Shown piece after piece: positions 39,161-48,481 of a stretch of DNA of 64,000 nt. A program made the translations under genes and the position numbers. This stretch comes from Methanobacteriales archaeon HGW-Methanobacteriales-1 (GTDB lineage: Archaea; Methanobacteriota; Methanobacteria; Methanobacteriales; Methanobacteriaceae). The stretch is taken from positions 162,424 through 226,423 of the forward strand of contig PGYO01000003.1 of the NCBI GenBank assembly GCA_002839705.1. The letters run 5' to 3'. How positions within the stretch are numbered: the first letter of the stretch is position 1; every line of letters starts with the position of its first letter. The notes below the pieces were generated by a model that saw only the letters and a program-made list of their open reading frames with translations, did not search any database and was not told the DNA's origin.

Positions 39161-39289
39161 TCATCTTATTTTCAATAAAAATTACTTTTTATCACACCAA
39201 TAAAACTATTAATCCCTTTAAGTCATTTAAATCCCCAGATAAGGCCAATATCTACTAAATATGAAAAATATCGGTTAATTTGACCACAA

Positions 39290-39300
39290 GATTTATATAT
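39290..39300 (+). promoter_or_regulatory. Promoter and long leader upstream of the TrkH gene
   Basis: GATTTATATAT is a good TATA box. It would start transcription near 39325, about 155 bases before the TrkH start. That leaves a long untranslated leader (39325-39479), which could hold a regulatory RNA. I see no known riboswitch in it. The rest of 39161-39479 shows no gene. Confidence 0.45.
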
Positions 39301-39479
39301 TTCTGAGTTCATACTGTGTGAATTAGATAGATGCCTAAGAAAATAAGGCTGTTATCCTTAAAATAAGAAAAATGAACAGTTTTAATAGATTATACTAAAT
39401 TTCTAATCAGTTCCATAAAAAAACACTTTAAAATTAAAAACTGATCAATGTGGTGCCTATGAACAAATGGGGATAAAAC

Positions 39480-40964
39480 ATGCAACAAATAAATCGAATT
39501 AGTAAAAAAGAAATAAGTACTATTATGCATCATACTGGCGATGTATGTCTTCTTTTAGGGATCGCCATTCTAATACCAATTATAACTTCATTAATTTATC
39601 ATGAACCTCAATATATAGTTCCTTTTTTATCTGCATCTATAGTTACCATGTTATTTGGTGCCATAAGCAGAAAATTGTTTAAAAAAGAAGGAAGCATGAC
39701 CCTTAAAGTGGCCATGGTTTTTTCAACTTTAATATGGCTGATTGTATGCGCTCTGAGTGCACTGCCCTACTATTTTTCCGGCGAATTATCATATCTTAAT
39801 GCTTATTTTGAGGCCATGTCAGGTTTTACCACCACTGGTTTCAGTATGTACCCTAATTTAGATGTAGTTTCTTATACCATACACTTCTGGCGCGCATTTA
39901 CCCAATGGCTCGGCGGTTTAGGAATAATATTTCTGGTTTTAGCTCTTTTAAGATCCACTGGGGCCGATGTTATGCGTTTGTATATTGCAGAAGGTCGTGA
40001 AGAAAGATTACTTCCTAGTGTAAAACATACTACTCGTGTTATTGTTTATATTTATGCCGGATTCACCGTTCTGGGAATAATTCTCTTTATTTTAGCCGGA
40101 ATGCCTATTTTTGATTCTATTTTCCAAACATTTGTTACACTATCCACTGGTGGATTTGGAATGCACAACACCAGTATTCTATTTTACAATAATGTTTGGA
40201 TTGAAATTGTGGCCATGATTATTATGATGATTGGAGCCACCAACTTTGCCCTGCACTTTACGGTGATAAAAGGTAACTGGAGGGAGTATTTTAAGGATAT
40301 AGAAACCAAGGTGGCCTACAGTCTGATAATCATAGCCACCATCCTGGTTACATTTATGTTGCTTAAAAACCATATTTACGGTTCTGGCCTATTGGAAAAC
40401 CTTCGATTTGCCATTTTCCAAGTAGTATCTGCGGTAACCACCACTGGGCTGCAAACTGCATTCTATCCAGATATTCTTAAACAATGGATTGGTTTAGGCA
40501 TATTTTTAATCACCTTACTAATGATTATTGGTGCCGGATCTGGTTCTACAGGTGGAGGTATTAAATGGCTGAGATTTGGAATACTAATTAAAAGTATGGT
40601 CTGGCAGGTTAAGTCATTCATATTACCCGGCAAAGCCATAATCCCCAAGAAAATTCACCACGTGAGTGAATTAAAGGTAACTGATGATGTGTTAAGATTC
40701 GTTGGAGCATTTGTATTTACCTATTTCGTAGTTTATATTGCCAGTGTAATCCTAGTTCTGCTTTATTACAATAATATTTCCCAAGTAATCTTTGAAGTGG
40801 CCTCTGCCCTGAGTAATGTGGGCCTTTCCAGCGGATTGCTGACTGCCAGCTCTCCAGCAGTAGTAAAAATCGTTTTCATCATTGATTTCTGGATGGGACG
40901 GTTAGAAATATGGCCCGTGCTTTTATTAGCATTTATAACCATTAAAAATATTTCCAGAAGATAA
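39480..40964 (+). CDS. trkH: TrkH-type potassium uptake protein
   Basis: The 494-aa membrane protein shows the four P-loops of the Trk/Ktr family, each near the selectivity Gly: SGFTTTGFSMYP, TLSTGGFGMHN, SAVTTTGLQTAF and SALSNVGLSSGL. It also has an R-rich segment after the third repeat. It moves potassium (or sodium and potassium) into the cell and normally works with a TrkA NAD-binding partner. No TrkA gene lies in this window. The frame is intact and GGGGAT lies before the start. Confidence 0.88.
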   Translation: MQQINRISKKEISTIMHHTGDVCLLLGIAILIPIITSLIYHEPQYIVPFLSASIVTMLFGAISRKLFKKEGSMTLKVAMVFSTLIWLIVCALSALPYYFSGELSYLNAYFEAMSGFTTTGFSMYPNLDVVSYTIHFWRAFTQWLGGLGIIFLVLALLRSTGADVMRLYIAEGREERLLPSVKHTTRVIVYIYAGFTVLGIILFILAGMPIFDSIFQTFVTLSTGGFGMHNTSILFYNNVWIEIVAMIIMMIGATNFALHFTVIKGNWREYFKDIETKVAYSLIIIATILVTFMLLKNHIYGSGLLENLRFAIFQVVSAVTTTGLQTAFYPDILKQWIGLGIFLITLLMIIGAGSGSTGGGIKWLRFGILIKSMVWQVKSFILPGKAIIPKKIHHVSELKVTDDVLRFVGAFVFTYFVVYIASVILVLLYYNNISQVIFEVASALSNVGLSSGLLTASSPAVVKIVFIIDFWMGRLEIWPVLLLAFITIKNISRR

Positions 40965-41189
40965 AATATCTGGATTTATTTTATTTTTCTATTTTTAATT
41001 TCTTAAAAGTGAAAATAACAATTTATATTCAGTTTTATCTAATAAAATCAAATCTGTCTTATTTTGTAATAATAATCAAATTATTTCAATTAATTATTTT
41101 ATTTGATTATTGTTTTTAATTGTCAAATACTAAAAATGCACCTAAAATAAATACTTTGAGTAATAAAATATAGGATAAGAGGTGCTTTT

Positions 41190-41708
41190 ATGAAGTCTGA
41201 TTTACTGCCAATAGTTTTAATTATAGTTATACTGGCCATTGTAGGTGGAGGTATTTTTTATTTCTACGCCTGGACCAGTGATTTTGACCAAGGCGATGTC
41301 TTTTTCCAGATACCCGGCGGATGGTCCCAGAACCAGGCCGTGGGTGATTTTAATAATACTGTTTTTTCTCAAGTAGTTTATACCCAACAAATAAAAAATG
41401 CGTCCGGTGCTGATCAAGAAGCGTTTATAATAGTTCAAATGCAAAAAATTGGTGGAACTGGGTTTAATGCAACTAGTTTACAGGTTTCTATACTGAATTC
41501 ATCCAATTCTTCAGTTAGTAACCTGAAAGTAAATGATTACAATGTAATGCAATACACTAGAAATGGTCCAACTGTAGCCAATAAAATCGCTACCATTGAC
41601 AGTGGAAACTATATGTACCTAGTTGAGTATGTATGTCCTCCATCAGTCGCTAATCAGACCGAAGACGCTTATTTAAACATTTTGAAAACATTAAAAATTT
41701 CAAAATAG
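41190..41708 (+). CDS. Membrane-anchored PsbP-like exported protein, 172 aa
   Basis: An N-terminal helix (about residues 5-27, LLPIVLIIVILAIVGGGIFYF) anchors an outside domain of about 140 residues rich in Asn, Ser and Gln with strands typical of exported beta-rich proteins (FFQIPGGWSQNQAVG). The layout fits the PsbP-related small surface proteins annotated in methanobacteria. Function unknown. GAGGTG precedes the start. It stands alone. Confidence 0.65.
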   Translation: MKSDLLPIVLIIVILAIVGGGIFYFYAWTSDFDQGDVFFQIPGGWSQNQAVGDFNNTVFSQVVYTQQIKNASGADQEAFIIVQMQKIGGTGFNATSLQVSILNSSNSSVSNLKVNDYNVMQYTRNGPTVANKIATIDSGNYMYLVEYVCPPSVANQTEDAYLNILKTLKISK

Positions 41709-41915
41709 TTTAAAATAAGTAAATACTAATAATTTTTTGCTGGGAAAAAGTAGTATGATTTAGCTATTAATATCAGTGAAAAGTGTATAATATTGAAAAC
41801 TTGTTTAGTAATTTACTTTAAATAAAAAAATTACAAATAATAAGGTATAGTCTAAAAACATAGGCTTGATTATACATTATTTCATACTACAAATCAATAT
41901 TAGGTGGTGATTTTA

Positions 41916-42371
41916 ATGCAAATAGAAGAAAAAGTTGTGGCAGAAGAGCAACATGCCTTAATAAATTATATAGGGCCTATTGAGGATATGGGAGACCTTA
42001 TAAATGAAATAGCCGCTTGGATAGAAGATAATGCGATTCAGGTTGCAGGATCCCCTTTTGCGATTTATTATACCAGTCCCAAGGACGATGCTGAAAAGGT
42101 TACTTATGATATTGGATTTCCAGTACTGGGCGAAATCCAGGGGACATCCCGAATTGTTATAGCTACCATACCAGAGCATACTGTTATTTCAGCCAAATAT
42201 AAAGGGCCTTACAGTGATTTACCAGACGTTTATAAGGCCATGGTAGAGTTTGTAATGATTAATAAATACGATGTTATTGGTTCACCAAAAGAAATATATT
42301 ACAACTCTCCAGAGGATGTTTCAGTCAATGAATTAGTTACTGAAGTCCAATTCCCAGTTATTAAAATGTAG
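41916..42371 (+). CDS. GyrI-like small-molecule-binding protein (paralogue 3)
   Basis: The start at 41916 is chosen because AGGTGGTGA lies 6-10 bases upstream, while the in-frame GTG at 41904 is itself part of that ribosome site. The 151 residues carry the two GyrI-like lobes (EEQHALINYIGPIEDMGDL, TIPEHTVISAKYKGPYSDLP, ELVTEVQFPVI). It is related to the two genes at 32.5-33.6 kb but lies apart from them, with no TetR gene beside it. Ligand unknown. Confidence 0.75.
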   Translation: MQIEEKVVAEEQHALINYIGPIEDMGDLINEIAAWIEDNAIQVAGSPFAIYYTSPKDDAEKVTYDIGFPVLGEIQGTSRIVIATIPEHTVISAKYKGPYSDLPDVYKAMVEFVMINKYDVIGSPKEIYYNSPEDVSVNELVTEVQFPVIKM

Positions 42372-42578
42372 TATTTACTACACTTTTTTATTCTTTTTGA
42401 CATACATATTTATATAATAGTTAATACTTATTTTATTTCTATGAAAGTAATAACAAACATTAAACTATTTATTAAGTTGTTGATAATTTCAATCCTAAAC
42501 GAAATATATTGTTAAAGATTTGATCAAAAAAAAAGCTATTTAATAGATTTTAACGAATGTGAAAATAAATGAAATTGT

Positions 42579-43670
42579 TTAACCTATTAGATGTAGTTTA
42601 GTTAAGATATAATTTAATATCCCATAATTGAAATCTGGACAATAGTAGAAACATAATGATAAGAATGCGAATGAAAGAATAATTGCAGGTAATATCGTAG
42701 AATTAAAAGGAATTTCGTAATTTTCACGTCGCAGGCTAAGATAAAAAGTTAAAAAAGATATTTGAATAATAATATATGTAAAAAGAAAATTATAAGGTGA
42801 CGGGCTGGGTTCTTGTGCAGATAAAACCAATTGCAGTCCTTTATATCCAATATAGGCCATTAACCAAGCTAAAAAGGGCAAGAAATAAAATTTATGCTTA
42901 TTTATAACTTTGTAACTTAATAACATTTTTAAATCTTCAGTAGAAACATCTTTTTTGTTAATTAACTTTTTTAATTCTATAGAAATTTCATCAGACAAAA
43001 AATTATAACTTTCTTTACCATCTACTCGTGTAACATGAGCCTTACCAGCATTAACCTCTGTAAATTCCCCTGAATACAACATGAAAAGCTTTGTACTAGT
43101 AAAATCATTTATTAATCTCATGCCTTTAGGTACGGTTATCGAAAATTCAGGTTGTGTAGGACCTTCGGCAAGTATTATGTTTTCATATCCTGGACGACCT
43201 AATAACTTAATTGGACTAATTTGATAGTCTTTACAAGATATGTTGAATTTTCTTATCTTAGAATTCCAAAAATTCAAAATACGTGATTCAATATCAAAAA
43301 CAAATCTCTTTTCAAAAAATGGACACGGATCTAAGTATTCAATTTCTATTCGCACATGGTATAAATAATGTCCAGGCATAACTCTTTTAGCAACTGGAAA
43401 ACTAGATAAATCTCCTAAGTTTACTTCCATCAAAATATTATTTGGGTTATCCCTAAGATCTTCATAAGCTGTAATATCTAAAAACGAGAAATAATTATCA
43501 TTAGTCTTATTTTTAACTTTAAGACTTAAAAAATTATTTATTAAATTTATACGTAAATATCGTTCGTCTGTATGAAAATCCATGACTTTACGATAAATTT
43601 TACCACTTGCAGGCGATAATAAATCTTCTATATGCCACCAAGACTGCTTTAATTCAATCATTTCGCCCAC
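42579..43670 (-). CDS. Unrecognised protein with three C-terminal membrane helices, 363 aa
   Basis: The start is a GTG at 43670, 10 bases after the small upstream gene, so translation may be coupled. Residues 1-255 form a soluble, beta-rich domain. Helices at about 262-284, 295-313 and 323-343 anchor it. I recognise no family. It could be a membrane-linked sensor or effector at the edge of the defence island, but nothing in sequence proves that. Confidence 0.65.
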   Translation of the reverse strand: MGEMIELKQSWWHIEDLLSPASGKIYRKVMDFHTDERYLRINLINNFLSLKVKNKTNDNYFSFLDITAYEDLRDNPNNILMEVNLGDLSSFPVAKRVMPGHYLYHVRIEIEYLDPCPFFEKRFVFDIESRILNFWNSKIRKFNISCKDYQISPIKLLGRPGYENIILAEGPTQPEFSITVPKGMRLINDFTSTKLFMLYSGEFTEVNAGKAHVTRVDGKESYNFLSDEISIELKKLINKKDVSTEDLKMLLSYKVINKHKFYFLPFLAWLMAYIGYKGLQLVLSAQEPSPSPYNFLFTYIIIQISFLTFYLSLRRENYEIPFNSTILPAIILSFAFLSLCFYYCPDFNYGILNYILTKLHLIG

Positions 43671-43679
43671 AATTAAAAA

Positions 43680-43811
43680 TTAATGTTTTTTAGGAATTTT
43701 AGAATCTTTATTTGTTAATTCCTTTAATTTTCTGGATGAAATGCTTCTTGCAGTACCTATAACACGAACCTTTGCATCAAGTGTTGGCATTGAATGTCCA
43801 AAACGCATCAT
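43680..43811 (-). CDS. Small basic protein, 43 aa
   Basis: A strong GAGGGGTG ribosome site precedes two adjacent ATGs (the first at 43811). The 43 residues (MMRFGHSMPTLDAKVRVIG, then a Lys/Ser-rich tail) show no known motif. The gene ends 9 bases before the GTG of the next gene, so the two form an operon. Good start signals make it a likely real gene. Confidence 0.55.
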   Translation of the reverse strand: MMRFGHSMPTLDAKVRVIGTARSISSRKLKELTNKDSKIPKKH

Positions 43812-44118
43812 AGTATTCACACCCCTCTTTCAATATAAAATATAGTTTTCATAATATAAAATTTTTTGGAATAAATTAATCTAAAAAATTGTTTATTATA
43901 ATACCTTAGCAGAACAATATATACATTTTTCTATTTTTCACTCCCTATATTCATATATAAATATCATTTATTTAGTATTTACCATAGTCTTCCACATTTC
44001 TTTTGTCTTATTATTTATACCCACTAAATGTTTTTAATTTTTTTATATTAGTTTCCAAATGCTCTCTATCTCAAGTTCTATTATATTTCATCATCTTATG
44101 TTTCACTGGTGATAATCT
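43812..44118. other. Divergent promoter region
   Basis: AT-rich sequence between two divergent gene sets. Several TATA-like runs are present (for example ATATATAAATAT near 43954). GGTGAT before 44119 is the ribosome site of the small-gene cassette. No gene seen. Confidence 0.35.
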
Positions 44119-44505
44119 ATGAAATATGGTATTGTGAAATTGAAAGAATCTGGCCTTACCTCTTATAATCTTGATATTTTTGATAATGGAGAAGAGATAA
44201 TTGCTTTTCCTTTAGAAGAATTACAGGCTGAAATGATCCGTTTAAAGTATTATCTTGAAAAATCCACTGATAAATCAAATGACATAATAAAAGAACGAGT
44301 TCGCTACAAAAAACAGGAACTTTATAAAATAGGGGAAGAACTGGACAAGGCCCAAAATACAGTTTATTCTCTGACTAAATTCAATCTTCAAACATCTCTT
44401 AATGACTTTAACTGGCCTGAAGTGAAAACCAAGAAAAAAAGAAGGCTCCCTGCACATCGTTCCCAGATGCCAGCATTAGCAGGTATTAATGAGGGGATGG
44501 AATGA
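44119..44505 (+). CDS. Small coiled-coil protein A, 128 aa
   Basis: This is the first of four small genes in a row. The N-terminal 50 residues form a beta-rich opening (KLKESGLTSYNLDIFDNGEEI), then a long charged helix (about residues 45-105, a probable coiled coil), then a basic tail. It is a divergent paralogue of protein A' at 44822-45124, which has the same DDGE..I-FPLEE core. Its stop overlaps the next start (ATGA). Unknown family. Confidence 0.65.
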   Translation: MKYGIVKLKESGLTSYNLDIFDNGEEIIAFPLEELQAEMIRLKYYLEKSTDKSNDIIKERVRYKKQELYKIGEELDKAQNTVYSLTKFNLQTSLNDFNWPEVKTKKKRRLPAHRSQMPALAGINEGME

Positions 44506-44825
44506 AAACTTATGAAACTTGTGTTAAGGCCTGCCGTGAAGAGTATAAGTATTATGATAAGAAGCTGCGACAGCGTAGTTATCATTTTGAAAAGTACATC
44601 TTAGTTCTGGATGAGAAAGCACCTTTCAGAGAGGGTGATGCGGTCCATGTAATGAGTGATGATGATTTTCAGAAACTTTTTCAGGCATTAAAGAAGTTAA
44701 AAAATGATAAAGAAAATTTATTAGGCCAAATTGATGATTTAAGAAATTACAATTGTTCTGCAGTGGAAAATAAGAGCTTTTTCACGAAGTTGAAGCAATT
44801 GGCTAGTGAGGTACTCACTAAATGA
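44502..44825 (+). CDS. Small coiled-coil protein B, 107 aa
   Basis: The opening (MKTYETCVKACREEYKYYDK) is followed by a strand set (FEKYILVLDEKAPFREGDAVHVMSDDDF) and a C-terminal coiled coil (FQALKKLKNDKENLLGQIDDL). It is a divergent paralogue of protein B' at 45131-45376, which shares the MRTYDS opening and the LKKDKENLEN-type helix. It overlaps the next gene by four bases (ATGA). Function unknown; it probably pairs with protein A. Confidence 0.65.
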   Translation: MKTYETCVKACREEYKYYDKKLRQRSYHFEKYILVLDEKAPFREGDAVHVMSDDDFQKLFQALKKLKNDKENLLGQIDDLRNYNCSAVENKSFFTKLKQLASEVLTK

Positions 44826-45124
44826 AATCAGTTAAGCTAGAAATGTCTGACGATGAATTATTATTCTTCCGTCAGGGTGTATTCAAGGTCGATGATGAGA
44901 TAGTTGTCTTTTCCTTAGAGGAATTTTTAAAATTTAGGAGGGCTTTGAAGAAGTATCTCAGAGAAGCTAATCAGATAGTAGATGATTCTAAAAATCGTAA
45001 ATCTCAGCATGGGGCCAGTATGGATGCTCAAAGGATATTGAATTGGATCAAAAAGGCCGAAGAAGAGATTGATAAATTAGATAAAACCGATGTTCAAAAG
45101 GACTTATTTTCTTGTAATAGGTGA
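44822..45124 (+). CDS. Small coiled-coil protein A', 100 aa
   Basis: Opens MKSVKLEMSDDELLFFRQG, continues DDEIVVFSLEEFLKF, and ends in a charged helix with RILNWIKKAEEEIDKLDK. It is a paralogue of protein A, and much closer to the cut-off copy at 54181-54303. It overlaps the upstream gene (ATGA). The cassette is A-B-A'-B'. Function unknown. Confidence 0.65.
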   Translation: MKSVKLEMSDDELLFFRQGVFKVDDEIVVFSLEEFLKFRRALKKYLREANQIVDDSKNRKSQHGASMDAQRILNWIKKAEEEIDKLDKTDVQKDLFSCNR

Positions 45125-45130
45125 TTTTTC

Positions 45131-45376
45131 ATGAGAACTTATGATTCCAGAGTAATTAGGAGGACTTTAATTCATAAAGAGAAAACTAAAAATGGGCCTC
45201 AGGATATGATTTACAAAGAATTTGTTGTCCCTTTAGAGTTTAATCATCCATTTAGCGAAGATGAATTGGTTACGGTAGTGCGAAAAGATGATTTAAATTG
45301 GTTAATGGAAGAATTGAAAGATTTAAAAAAAGATAAAGAAAATTTAGAGAATCATTTGAAAGTATTTAAACATTAG
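45131..45376 (+). CDS. Small coiled-coil protein B', 81 aa
   Basis: A shorter paralogue of protein B: MRTYDSRVIRRTLIHKEK opening, a strand pair (YKEFVVPLEFNHPFSEDELVTV) and a C-terminal helix (LMEELKDLKKDKENLENHL). It lies 6 bases after A'. It closes the cassette, which faces the membrane-MBL gene pair on the other strand. Function unknown. Confidence 0.6.
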   Translation: MRTYDSRVIRRTLIHKEKTKNGPQDMIYKEFVVPLEFNHPFSEDELVTVVRKDDLNWLMEELKDLKKDKENLENHLKVFKH

Positions 45377-45393
45377 ATGTTAATATCTTTTTT

Positions 45394-46008
45394 CTAAGAA
45401 CCATTGTTTTTTGAATTGTCAGAGTTTCCTGAAAAGAGAGTTTTAGATAATTCCCTAAGTTTAACTGTTACTTCTTTTGTCGCAAATCCAGCTAAAAATG
45501 CTATTCCACTATAGGCTAATACACTACTGGGATTCACAGCATTTGGTGTTAACTGTAGAACAAATAAATTACATATCAACAGAAAATATACAATTACTCC
45601 AAGAACTATACCGCCAATGGGCCGATAAATGTACCAAATTATGAGATATGGATTGAAATCCTTTTGATGTCCAGATATAGCAGTCATAGCGGATAAAGTA
45701 CCACCTATCCCACCAGCACATGCAATATAGATTATTGTTTGGATAATTTCAGGTCGATTCACTGAAAAATAGTTGTCTATAACTATCCAGACGAAGACCA
45801 ATAGAATAGCAAGTAAATAAAGGTTAGTTGCAGGTCTTATATATTTTAGTAAATTATTAGTCTCTTGCTCAAATTCCTTTTTTTTCTTTTCTAAGGTTTC
45901 ACGATCTTCTTTAAGTTTGGTTTTTTCTTCTTCAATTTCCTTCTTTTGGATTTCTAAGTTACTTTCATCATTCGATGATATGACTACTATTTCATCCACG
46001 GCTACCAT
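45394..46008 (-). CDS. Coiled-coil membrane protein paired with an MBL hydrolase
   Basis: Residues about 17-52 form a charged coiled coil (EIQKKEIEEEKTKLKEDRETLEKK, split by helix register). Four membrane helices follow at about 60-80, 88-106, 125-150 and 163-180. The 204-aa chain belongs to no family I know. It lies 23 bases after the MBL gene in the same direction, with AAGGAG before the start, so the two are one operon. It may hold the hydrolase at the membrane or act as the effector. Confidence 0.65.
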   Translation of the reverse strand: MVAVDEIVVISSNDESNLEIQKKEIEEEKTKLKEDRETLEKKKKEFEQETNNLLKYIRPATNLYLLAILLVFVWIVIDNYFSVNRPEIIQTIIYIACAGGIGGTLSAMTAISGHQKDFNPYLIIWYIYRPIGGIVLGVIVYFLLICNLFVLQLTPNAVNPSSVLAYSGIAFLAGFATKEVTVKLRELSKTLFSGNSDNSKNNGS

Positions 46009-46031
46009 GTTAAAAACTCCTTTTTAATTTA

Positions 46032-46991
46032 TTATTTAAATTGAGGAGTACACTCAATTCGGCCATCTTCATGGCATTCTATGACTACGTTACCTTTCCA
46101 TCGTGTTGTTATAACGTTTTTTGAGAGTTCTTTGTATTTTTTTACAGCATCATCTTTTGGTTTCATTGTGTTTCCAACAGATTGTATAGTGTATTTTGGT
46201 TTCATTTGTTCAACAGCTGGTTCGTAGAATCCAGTTTCTCGGCCATGATGTGATGCTTTTAATATTGTAACATCTTTTATTAAATCTGCATAATTTTCTA
46301 GAATGTATTTCCAATTTTCTTGTTCTGCATCTCCACCCAAGACAATTTTATGAGGCCCGTATTCGATTAAAAGAACATAACTCATTACATTCTGGTTTCC
46401 GTCATCCTCCGCAGTTTTTACCAGATCTATGTTGGGTGAAAGGATTTTTATATTATCTGGTTTGTAGAAATTATCTGCAGCTTTTTCCATGGGCCGGACT
46501 ACATTGAATTTTGCTGAAGCTTCTTCCTCAATGCTAATGGAATCACTATCTCTAAACTGGGTGTATGTAGACCAATCGCTTTTTCTAGATTTTTTATCAA
46601 GTTTCTTATCTGGTCCGAACTTGTTATCAATTATCCATAGATTAGATATGTCCACTGTTTCTGTGAGTTCTGCAAAATGGCGTAAATGATCCATATGTGG
46701 ATGTGTGGATATGAATCTAAAAATAGAGCTTATTTTATTTTCTTTAATGTATTCAATTGGATCTTGTGGTTGAATAGTATATCCTGCATTTTCTAACGCT
46801 TTTGGATCTTCAGAATCTATTTTTCCAAGATTTTTATCCGGATACTTGGATTTTATAGCACCAATAATTTCCTTAGAAGCCTTAGGCCCTATAGATTTTG
46901 ATTTATTGATATCTACTACTGTAGTGTGGCCTGGTAGTTCAACAATACAACAATCCCCATCCCCGACATTTAAAAAATGAAGTTTTAACAT
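46032..46991 (-). CDS. ComEC/Rec2-like MBL-fold hydrolase
   Basis: The 319-aa chain is a stand-alone metallo-beta-lactamase-fold protein of the ComEC type. It has LKLHFLNVGDGDCCIVELPG, the metal motif THPHMDH (His97, His99, Asp101, His102), ILKASHHGRE and a final KPKYTIQSVGN. ComEC-type MBL domains cleave nucleic acid or phosphodiester substrates at the membrane. This one has no ComEC channel, but a membrane protein follows in the same operon. CAGTGATAAT precedes the start, very like the sequence before the gene at 54009. Probably a defence or nucleic-acid-processing role; inference from context. Confidence 0.8.
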   Translation of the reverse strand: MLKLHFLNVGDGDCCIVELPGHTTVVDINKSKSIGPKASKEIIGAIKSKYPDKNLGKIDSEDPKALENAGYTIQPQDPIEYIKENKISSIFRFISTHPHMDHLRHFAELTETVDISNLWIIDNKFGPDKKLDKKSRKSDWSTYTQFRDSDSISIEEEASAKFNVVRPMEKAADNFYKPDNIKILSPNIDLVKTAEDDGNQNVMSYVLLIEYGPHKIVLGGDAEQENWKYILENYADLIKDVTILKASHHGRETGFYEPAVEQMKPKYTIQSVGNTMKPKDDAVKKYKELSKNVITTRWKGNVVIECHEDGRIECTPQFK

Positions 46992-47276
46992 ATTATCACT
47001 GATAATATTATTAACTTCATATTATTTATTTTTAAAGTGCTATGTAGCATATGTCTCAACATACTCAGAATATTCTATTATAGATTTTATCTAAAATTAG
47101 AAACATCGGTGTATTGGGGACGGTTATGTAAATGATGGAAATATGGAGATTCCAATAAAATCATTTAATAAATAAATAGTAGAATTCATTGTATAAAATA
47201 GATTTAGTATAAAATTTTGGTTATAAAAAATTATATGGATTATTTTCAGTATCTTCATTTGAATTAATGTTATATC

Positions 47277-48473
47277 TTATTTGGGATATTCATCAAAATG
47301 TTTCATTTTTAGTTCGGGGTTGGTAAAATATCCTAATTCTTCTTGCATTTGAGTAATATTTTTAATATCCTCTTCAGTCCATTTTGGTAAATAAAGATAG
47401 CATAAATCATATGCATGGCCATCACCTTTAACATAATGGCTTGAAGCTAATCCAATAACTTCTTTATTTTCTCTAAGAACATTTCTTGCAGCAAAGCACC
47501 TTAAAGTAAGTTCCATAGACCTTTGTTCTCTATTATTTTCTCGATATTTATCCAATAAAAAAACATAGGATACTCCTGAAGTAGATTGAGAAAGTCTTGC
47601 TTGAGCTTTTGGTTTTCCATAGACTCCTATAAAATCCATAAATGTATCTGCTAACATCATACGGTCAAATCTTGACTCTTTCGACATTGTTCGAAGAGCC
47701 TGTTCAACTTCATGGAAATCATTCGTAAAAAGTAGATATTCTTTTGACATATCACGATAAATTTCTTCAATAAATGTATCCCAAAATCTACTATTTCTTT
47801 CCTGTATTTTTCTATTCATAAATTCATCTTTTTGAGTAAGTTCTTCCCATACATTCTCTTGGATTAATGTTTCATCAATATTTTTAGGAAACTTACGACC
47901 TCTATGCAAATAAATAGCCAGTAAATCTTCCTCACTTTTAAAATAAGCCTTTTTTCCTGAATTAAAAAACTTTTCTTTTGCATTCAAATAATCAATAAAA
48001 TCAGTAATAGTATCTAGTTCTTTAAGCAGAATCGGAAATGATTGTTGATCAAAAAAATGTATAACTCCTTTTCCTTGATCGCCATATGGTAATGGGAAAT
48101 CTTCCCTTCTACCAAATGATATACCAATACGATATAAAATCATTTTTTTAGGATCTGGAAATTTAATTTTGTATTTTCTATCAGAAGTCAAAATATCTGT
48201 ATGGGAATTACGAATAGCTCTCTCAGCACCATATATCTGATTATAAGATTTTTTTATTGCTTTATTTTCCCATCTTTGAATATCTACTTCCATATTTCCA
48301 CTATGATTGATATTTATTTCTTTTACTGAAATTATAATTACATAAGGGTCATTAACAATTAATAAATCTGTTAACTCTTTGTTATTATCCGTTCTAATTG
48401 GATTAGGAAAGCTCCAGAATGATAAAAATGAGTTCTTACATATATCACTAACGATTTTTTCGGAAACATTCAT
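47277..48473 (-). CDS. Probable PD-(D/E)XK-like nuclease, partner of a HEPN protein
   Basis: The N-terminus carries a likely restriction-endonuclease core. NKELTDLLIVNDPYVIIISVKE gives Glu33, Asp36 and Lys51, in the order and spacing of a PD-(D/E)XK site with Ser49 where the second acid often sits. The rest (about 90-398) is helical and unassigned. I do not know the full family, but related nuclease-like proteins occur near defence genes. The start lies 8 bases after the HEPN gene, so the two are one operon. Together they look like a two-gene defence module. Confidence 0.6.
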   Translation of the reverse strand: MNVSEKIVSDICKNSFLSFWSFPNPIRTDNNKELTDLLIVNDPYVIIISVKEININHSGNMEVDIQRWENKAIKKSYNQIYGAERAIRNSHTDILTSDRKYKIKFPDPKKMILYRIGISFGRREDFPLPYGDQGKGVIHFFDQQSFPILLKELDTITDFIDYLNAKEKFFNSGKKAYFKSEEDLLAIYLHRGRKFPKNIDETLIQENVWEELTQKDEFMNRKIQERNSRFWDTFIEEIYRDMSKEYLLFTNDFHEVEQALRTMSKESRFDRMMLADTFMDFIGVYGKPKAQARLSQSTSGVSYVFLLDKYRENNREQRSMELTLRCFAARNVLRENKEVIGLASSHYVKGDGHAYDLCYLYLPKWTEEDIKNITQMQEELGYFTNPELKMKHFDEYPK

Positions 48474-48481
48474 AATATCAT

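Noticed and set aside
41904..41915. GTG at 41904 as start of the third GyrI-like gene
   Set aside because: It is part of the AGGTGGTGA ribosome site of the ATG at 41916.
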